Both the position numbers and the translations under genes were made by a program. A stretch of DNA of 64,000 nucleotides from Limnoperna fortunei (Eukaryota; Mollusca; Bivalvia; Mytilida; Modiolidae). Each line of letters starts with the position of its first letter. Positions within the stretch are counted from its first letter, which is position 1. The notes below the pieces were generated by a model, which saw only the letters and a program-made list of their open reading frames with translations, did not search any database and was not told the DNA's origin. The stretch is taken from positions 1-64,000 of the forward strand of contig OX104119.1 of assembly GCA_944474755.1 (NCBI GenBank). Reading direction: 5' to 3'. This document shows, one piece after another, positions 25,801-34,800 of this stretch.

Positions 25801-28800
25801 GAAATGCAAAAGCAAGACAAATTTAAAAGGGTTACTCTGTTATAACTACACAGGGCTCTGTTCTTTTTTGTGTTTAATTCAGTATAATAATACAGTTATG
25901 GCCTTTAATTGACTTCAGGTAATATCAAATTATTGAATCTTGAAAGAGTTATTTAATAATTATGAATATTACCATCATTAAAGGCCATAATTATATATTG
26001 TTTAAATGTATTTGTTGTCTGTCTTAGTTTTAAATTATTATTACAATCAATGTTTTCTTTATTATACCCCTGCTTCAAAGAAGAGTGGTATACTGTTTTA
26101 CTCTTGTCCATTTGTTTGTTCGTTCATCTGTCATTAACATAAGTTTCTGTCGCCGTTTTCTAAGCAACTATAGGATGCAGAAGCCTGATATTTTGCATAT
26201 TGCTATATCCTATAGTACCATTTATAGTAGTAGTCATCTACTTCCTGTTTACAGAATTCTTAGATTTTTACACATGATTGACATACATGCAATATTTTTG
26301 TGAAAGTGGGAGTATCACTAGTAAGCAATAGCTCACAGTCCACACTTATTAAACTTTACAGTAAATTTTATTGTTTCCTTGTAAAAACTTTATGAATACA
26401 CAAATTGATTTAATTAATGAGTAAGTAGAACTAGAAATAGATAATGTCATCAGTGGGTAAATTTCAATTTAATATGTTAAAAGTGACTGCCAAAATACTT
26501 TTATTTTTAACTCTTGGCAGTTGTTATTTCATCAGGAGCAGCATCATATTTTCAATATCTGGCACTGAGTTCATATCCACTCTAGAAATTGCTGTATTTT
26601 ATTTACTGGTTTCCGCTATTATTTTTATTTAACGCTAAATGTACAAAGGAAAAGTCATGAGTGATCTGGCTTACACTTTTATCATTCCCTTGAATAAAAA
26701 TGACTATTTCTGTTGGTCTGTCTATCATAGTTCAGCCACTTTCACAAATATAATAATAAATAATATTTTGCTTGTAAATACATTTGTGAAGGTGTAAAAT
26801 GCATCTTATCATCCAGTTATTTTGGAGCTGATAATTTGGTCATCACACTTAATTTGTTATGTGCGCAAACTGCGTAATAAGGACACATGCATCTGATCGC
26901 CCAATGAAAATTTCAATTGCATTGAAGACTGGACGACTGTTAAGTTTTTTCCCTTGTTGTTTGACTTTAAGTCACAGTAAGCTATTGTCATATCTTTTTG
27001 TCCATCTATCATCCTTCTTAATCATTTTTACCTCGGAAACTTTTGGTCAAATTTGCAAGAATAATATTTGAATTGTCCTCTGCAAATATTCCGCATTTCT
27101 TCTAAATTGCATGATACTAAAACTTTCTTTTTGTAGAAAATCATCTTCCATTAAGCATCTCTTAATGGACCAAATTCAACAATAAACTTGCAATTAACTG
27201 CAGTTTTGTGTATTTGCACAGTAAAAAGACAAGCGATACAGATACACTTAAGCCATTTGTTAACACAATGAAGTTTCTTTCCTTATTTATAAGAGACTCA
27301 TCTGATTCTGAATATGAGCAAGATGAAGGTGAGGCAACATCTGACAGTTTCGAACCAGTTGAAAGTGATGCAAGCATGAAAGGTATTTAGTCATGTAATC
27401 CTATGATAGAAGACATCAGATTTAGTCATTCATATTTTTTTTGTCTAAGAACAAAGGTTATTATGCATAAATATTAGGTTAAGAATGATTTAGGGTTTTA
27501 TGCTATTTGCTTTTACAGATAAACAACCAATAGAAATATCCACTTTGCAATATTTTGTTTTCCTTAAAAAAATTGCTAGATGTTTAAAAGTTGATGTTAA
27601 GGCTAATGAAAGTCAGTAGTGTTTATCACTAGATATGCACTCTGATCATCTACTTATGTTTTTATTAGTGGCATTGATAAGTTAATGCCCTATTGCTCAT
27701 GCTGTTTTTATTTGTGAAGAATCCTGATAAACTTGTCAATCAATCCTAGATAGAGTTTTCAAAACTTCAAACAAACAAACAGACAATAAAAATTTAAACC
27801 CATTGTCTTGTTCGATTTTATACCCTCCATTTGGATATGAGTGTCCATCCATATGCCCCTGTTGTGTCTATGTAACTTAAAAACATGAAAATGGATTTTA
27901 TTTAAGCTTTATACAGCTGTCAAGTGCTACAAAATGAAGATCATGTTATTTTTCATCACAATCTAATTTGTATTTTTTTTCATTAAGGCCGATTAAAAAA
28001 TTGGTAAAAAATTTGCAGTTGTATAAAAGATTACTTGAAAATGGATTGTTAAAACTTTTTACAGCTATTAAGTAGTAAATGAAGATCAATTTGAATTTTC
28101 AGCACATTCACATTTGTAGTTTCTATGTAAAGCCAATTTAAAATTGTTTCTATAGGTCTATAATTCCAAAGTCCAAGGTTAAGGCAAAAATTGTTGTTAT
28201 ACTCAGCTCTTCCTGTAGGCTAATCTAGTAAAATGCATTCATGGATATTAACAACATGGTGGGTTAGGTATCATTTAAGGTCCTATTAGAAGTATGTTTG
28301 TTACTTTTTAATACCCCGCTCAACAGAGTCGGGGGTATATAGTGGTCCTCATGTCCGTCGGTCCGTCCATTCGTCTATCCACATTTGGTTTCCGGATGAT
28401 AATTCAAAAAGTTTACATCCGATTTAAATGAAACTTTGGGATATTGCTATATATCAGGTTGGTAAGAAGCCTATTGATTTTGGGGGAAATCCGTCAAATT
28501 TCAAGGTCACAGTCAACGAAAAGCGTTAGAAATTTTAACAAAAAAGCTGTTTCTGGACAATAACTGAAAAAGTGCGCATCCAATTTGAATGAAACTTTGG
28601 GATATTGTCATATATTAGGCTGGTAAGAAGCCTATCAATTTTGGGAGAAATCCGTCACATTTCAAGGTCACAGTCCATGAAAAACGTTAGAAATTTGAAC
28701 AAAAAAGTTGTTTCCGGACAAGAACTCAAAAAGTTTGCGTCTGATTTGAATGAAACTTTAGGATATTGTTAAATATCAGGTTGGTAAAAAGCCTAGTGAT

Positions 28801-31800
28801 TTTTGGGGAAATCTGTCAAATTTCAAGGTCGCAGTCCACAAAAAACGTTAGAAATTTGTACAAAAAAGTTGTTTCCGGACGACAACTCAAAAAGTTGGCA
28901 TGTGATTTGAATGAAACTTTGGGATATTGTTATATATGAGGTTGGTAAGAAACCTATCGATTTTGGGGGAAATCAGTCAAATTTCAAGGTCACAGTCCAC
29001 GAAAAGCATTAGAAATTTTTTTTTTAATTTTTAGAAGTAATACAATCTATTATAGTTTATGGATTTTCAGGGTTTCAAAATGTTCCTTATTCTCCCACCC
29101 TAGTGTAATTATTTTTTTAAAAACCTATGGTATTTCAAAAACAAAACAAATATTCAAATGAATGTTTATTATTTCAGATGCAGCAAAAGTTTCAAAAGGG
29201 CATTTTAAAAAAGGTAAATATAAGTTCATAGATTTTTACTTTATTAAACATTTAAATGGATATGCACCAAAGAGTAAAATCTTAAAAGTTAGTGGATAAA
29301 CATATACTCGCCTTTTATTATATGGGTCGAAGCAAATCAAAGAAACTCTTACTTTGACTGTGATCCAAAATTATTTTTTATCGTAGTAATTCTTGTATGG
29401 TAAGGCATTAAAGCAAAATTTAGTTGTTTATCTGAATTGTCATGTACACATCTATGAGATATTGTGAATAATATAAATATTGTATACTTATTGACTGAGT
29501 GGAATTGTAAGTTTAATTTTCCTGAGGTAAAGCCGAGTGCAATAGTGAAATCTGAGGGAAAAATTAACTTACCATTGCCCAAATATTTAGTCTGTAAATG
29601 TTTTATTATACCCAATGCACAAATTGCTCAAATTGTTGGCAATAACTGCTAACAAATAAAATAAAGGTAGCATCAAGGTAGCTTCGAGGTCAATATAAAA
29701 ACAATTGGAATGTTAACATTTTTTCTAAATAACAAACACAACAATGTTACAACAATTAACCAGTCTTTAGTTTGTAGCAGGGCAATTGTTCTAAAAACAA
29801 AATGTTCTTGCCCGTCAATAGTTTGACCGAACAGAAAATGGTTAAAATAGCAAATTTATTGCAAATATAAATTCAATGTAATTTTTATACTGAGGATAAG
29901 TAATTTACTAATATTTTGCAGCATTTATGCCATTATTTATATATTTCTAAAAAGCCCAGAAATCGTTCATTAGAAAACTGGAATTAATATCAGTTTATAT
30001 ATTTCAAATTCCTGTTGTCAAACGTGTGCTTATTCATTGTATTCGATATACAAAATTTGTATATATGTGTTGGTTATGATGAAAATGTTAATTTTTTCTT
30101 GTTTATTTTTGTGCATAAGTGTTGATACGATGTGTGAATATGTATAATTGTATTACGTAATTTTGTCAATTTCCTCATAATCAATATGATTTTTGTGCAT
30201 TTTCATGGAGGATACTGTGTAATTAATTAAAACCAATTTCAACAAATTTACAAAATTACTTAAATAAATACTAATTGATGACTGTTTAGTTATGTCATCA
30301 GGATGTAATTGTTAGGGATTAAATTATTAAATATAAACTTAGCATTTTATAGGTATGGCTTCAATCTTCACACCTTTCACCGGAGCCATCAATCATTTTA
30401 GTTACTTAACATTCATGGTTTTTTCAATGGATTTTACAACTGGAACAGATATTTTTAGTTTTTGTGATCTTTTGATAAGTCATTGTTCTAGAAATTAAGC
30501 ATTTTAACATTTATTTTAAAGGGGAAAGTTCAGTACTTTATAGGTGTTGGAGAAATCTGCATGTTCATGTTAGAGCAATCCAAATTTGAGCTACTTAAGT
30601 TAACAGAATGCTGTCATGGTTTCCTGATGCTTTGGTTTTTTTTCTCTAAATAAACTATCAATCTCAGATTTGTATGAAACACATAGTTACCAGGAAAAAT
30701 TAATGTATTGGGTATTCATTTCAATTTTAATTTTTAAAACTTTAAAATTATTACTTGTTTGTCAATCAAGTCAGACTAATTAATCTGTTTTTGGTAAAGT
30801 TCTCAATCATTGTTAGATTGGGCATTAAAATTACAGTGTTTCCCCTGGCTCAACACCCAACTATAGGTTTTTGTTAAATAACAAAAACAAGTTAATATTG
30901 ATTAACTAAGGGCTGTCCCCAGGGCAGGATGCCATCGATTAAAATAATGGGTAGGTGAGGGATACAATTTGAATATTGAAGTTTGTTGGGCGGAGTATCA
31001 AAAAAAAAATGATATAGGAAATTTGTAAAGGGGGGGGGGTTAAATTTTAATTTAAATCTATTGGTGGTACCTCTTAATTTCAAGTGTGCTCTGCCCCAGG
31101 AGACATTTTTATCTTATTATTTGGCAAATTCTTGGGGTAAGGTGGTGGTTGGGGAGGTAAGGGACACATAATAATACATAAGCTAAATATTATTAAAATA
31201 ACATTGTACTTATTTAGATTTTTAATAAATTGTAATTGTAAATATGAAATACTATTATAACATATTCTCAACATTTGCTCTATGAACACTTAAATATAAT
31301 TGTTCATGTATATGAAACTAAAAATAAATGTTCCTTATGATTTTTTATGTGTCCAGAATTAGTAGTACATAGTCACAAAAGGGTAAAAGTATCTGAATTG
31401 TTCTAGCCTGGTTGTTGAACAATATAACATTCTTGTATTTTTAATCTGTTTGGAAACTATTTTGCTATACGGCTTACAAAACATTTTCACTTTTTTCAAA
31501 GGCATAACTGTAATAGTGAAAAATTTGGGTTTTAAAACTCCATTAAGACATTATCTTAAACTTTGGCTTGTGTCCTTGTTGGAGAAAATGGTCAAAGTCA
31601 GTTAGTACAGTTTTAAATGGTTACGACTAACACCACATAAAAGTTAATGTCTTTTTATTGGCCTAAAATCAGATGAGGGAGGTATTTTTGACCAAGTTGG
31701 CACTTCATGGTTGAGTTGCATGAAACTCTGATAATTGTATGGTGAGGTCCAGCAGGCTCATGCAGTTTTCAACCAACACCTCTGAAACTTCACAGAAAGG

Positions 31801-34800
31801 TTGCACTTGAATTGAAGTTGTGCACCTGGAATTATGGAATTGTTCGAGGATTTTTTTTACTAATTTTCCATACTTGGGAACTTCTGTCATTTTTCAGGTT
31901 TTTGCAAAAGACAGCACCTATTTTGTGTAATCCACTCCTTCCTTTCTTCCAAAAAATTGTAAACCATTCCCTATTTATTTAGGAACTTGCTTTGCATCTT
32001 AACCATTTCATACTTTTGCATTTTGTTTTTGCTTAATCTGCATTAAATGTAACTGGTTAAACTTACGTTCATTTCAAATAATGAACAGTGTTAATATGAA
32101 ACAGTTATTTAAAGGTTTTTTAATCCAGTATACCAACTTCAAATTGTGACTGTTCATTTGTTTGGTTTGTACAACTTTGGTTATATTATGATGAAGTCAG
32201 GCAAACTTTCAGAAAGAATGGGTACCAGTTTAGTGTAAACTAACTCGTAATAATCAGATCACCTGATCTCATGTAATTGCCTTTATTTTCTAGACATGGT
32301 AACATTTTTTGGCAAATTTTATGGATAATAGACTTTAATTGTGACATGGTATTGTGTGATGCACTCCCTTTGGATTTAAGTGTCCATCCTTCCTCGGTTG
32401 GCCAGATGATTTCTTGAAAAGGTGTCAATTGATTTTGTGAAATTAGGGTGAAGTTCAATTTACACCACAATCCAATTTGTAGTTGTGTATGGTCAATTAA
32501 AAAAACCTTGATAAAATTGGCAGTTTTCAAAAGATTACTTGAAATCACTTTATATAGGTACAAGGTCAAGGTAAAAATTCTATTCTGAGATAGACTCGTA
32601 TCTTGCTTGGCTGTTCCTATAGGCTGATTTGTAATTCAGTAAAATGAGTTCATTGATATTTAATCTATGCAACTTGGTGGGGTATCATTTAATGTCCCAT
32701 TAGATGCCTTATTTTTGTGTTAAAAATTCCTCTTACAGTTTTTTGACAAAGTCGCTAAACATTCTTTTAACAAATTGTATATGATTCCTAGTTTAATAAA
32801 GCACTTGCTTTACAATTCTGATTACTTTACATTTAAATTTTTGTCTAAACTTTATACTTTTTGGCCATTATTATACAAGTTAGCAAAGTTATGAGATTTT
32901 TCTGAATGCAGAGTTGCACTAGATTCAGAAGCCGATCGAACCTTTTTTATTTTGCCCAACATTTGTGGAAAAAAAGAAGAGAGATAAAATCAGCAATATG
33001 TTTGAAGAAAATGAATGTGGGTTGCCATGAGAACCTTAAATCTATTTTATTTGGCCTTATTCCTGGGAATATAATGCTTCTCTCTTAGATAATATTGATT
33101 TGTTTTAACTCTTGTTAAGCAATCGCTGGTTGATGGGACATTCATATATATACATTTGAAACATTTGAGGATGGTTGATAAATAGATAATGAGGATTATA
33201 CATATCTGACATATGTGCTATATGAAGTCATTCTGTTCTTTTTTAAGGCAAGCAAAAGTTGTTACAGTTTTTTATAGGACATATATAGTAATTTTTTTAT
33301 ACAAATGATTTGATTTCAGCTCGAGCATATGTACAGTGGAATGAGAAAGATCAAAGAATTGTGAAAGAATTTTTTTATGAGTAAATCATGGACACATCTT
33401 CACTAGACTCTAAAGGTTCATTACCAGGTAAGCTGTGGATGAAATATAGGAGAGTAACATGTTTCTGTTTGATTAATTAATTAGAATTAAAATAAACATA
33501 CTGTTCTCAAGAAAATAGATATGTAGGGCTAACAAAAAAAATAAAAGGGGTGGAAGATATATGCTAGGTATCACAGAAACTTTTAGTGAAAAAACAATGA
33601 CCTCAGGTATTTTCTACCTATTGCTGAATCAATTCCAAAAATAGATAACAGCTGTTTAGAAAACTGCTTTAATCTTTGTTCTTTGAAGCTCCTAATCAGA
33701 AAAAGCTGGACATTTAAAATGCAGCTATTCATGCGTGACTCAGGTAAACTCAAGGGAACAGTATAGGTATACCCTATAATGGTCTATACAACACAAAAGA
33801 AATAAGCCCAATCGCATTAAGAATGGCTTATGTTAATATTTCCAAATTCTTTTGGGGGGATGTTTTTTTTGCATGTGTTTAAATTTATGCCTCACCCCCT
33901 TTCCATCCTGAGTCATGCAGGAATAGCTGCAATTTAAATGTCCAGCTCTTTGCATGATAAAGACCTTTTTTTTAATTTTAATAAAAGTAGGCTTGTTTTA
34001 GCCACTACAAAAGGCTAAATTTTTCACACCTACCCAAGCCCTAGGGCTGTAACGATAAACCTACCCAGGATACGATATGTATCACGATACAAGGGTGATG
34101 ATTCGATAGATTTCGATATGATTCATATTTTTGTTAACTTCAGGGAAGCAAAATATTTAAACCCTCATTATTTTGGTTTGTCATCTAGCCAACAGCTTTT
34201 ATGTCCATGATTCTATTCAAGGGGCAGGGCTATGCTAGTTCAGAATTTGACTTAGAAACTTGTCCTTTTTAATGAGGATAAAGTACCAACAAATGACCAG
34301 AACAGAATGATTAACTTAAAAGTCTTCTTATATCAAACATTTCCATATATAGTCAACATTGCAATAAAAAAAAAATTATGGGAATTTTGACACAAATTCG
34401 TTTACATAGCAAAAGCAGGAAGTCATATTTGAATGAAAGGTGACATAGGATAACTGTTCAAAAAGATAGGGTGACTTAACTTTGCTTTTTGTTATGGTGA
34501 ACACAGACAAAGTGGGACCAGGATAAGGCGAGCTCAGGATTCAAGCTGTGTAGTGAAGAAAAGCTATAATTTTTAGTTAACATTTAATTGGGACAATTAT
34601 TTTATAACACGCAAAAAATTTAATTGTCAAAATTGTTCTGAACCTAAATCAGTGTCGAAGCATACCGAGAATCATCGAAACTTCGGTGAATTGTTTCACC
34701 TCTACCAAACCCCATATCTCACCAGTGGCCTTCAAAGTTTTTGACCTTTAATCTGTATTTTCCAAATTGATATGTTGTTTGTAACTTGTTCTCCTCCTGA

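Larger units (their letters stand above)
25011..27825 (+). repeat. Tandem exon-block duplication, copy 2
   Basis: Collinear with copy 1 (22097-24801). It contains exon 11, a hairpin-type repeat (26061-26352), the acceptor-less acidic exon (27287-27382) and the longer stop-ended exon (27519-27619). Confidence 0.8.

Noticed and set aside
32902..33090. Possible exon after 'tgaatgcag'
   Set aside because: In phase 1 it meets TAG after three codons, and other phases do not fit the neighbours.
33381..33386. Donor-like GTAAAT overlapping the TAA in exon 13
   Set aside because: Using it would leave phase 2 before the phase 1 acceptor of exon 14 and break the frame of the conserved end.
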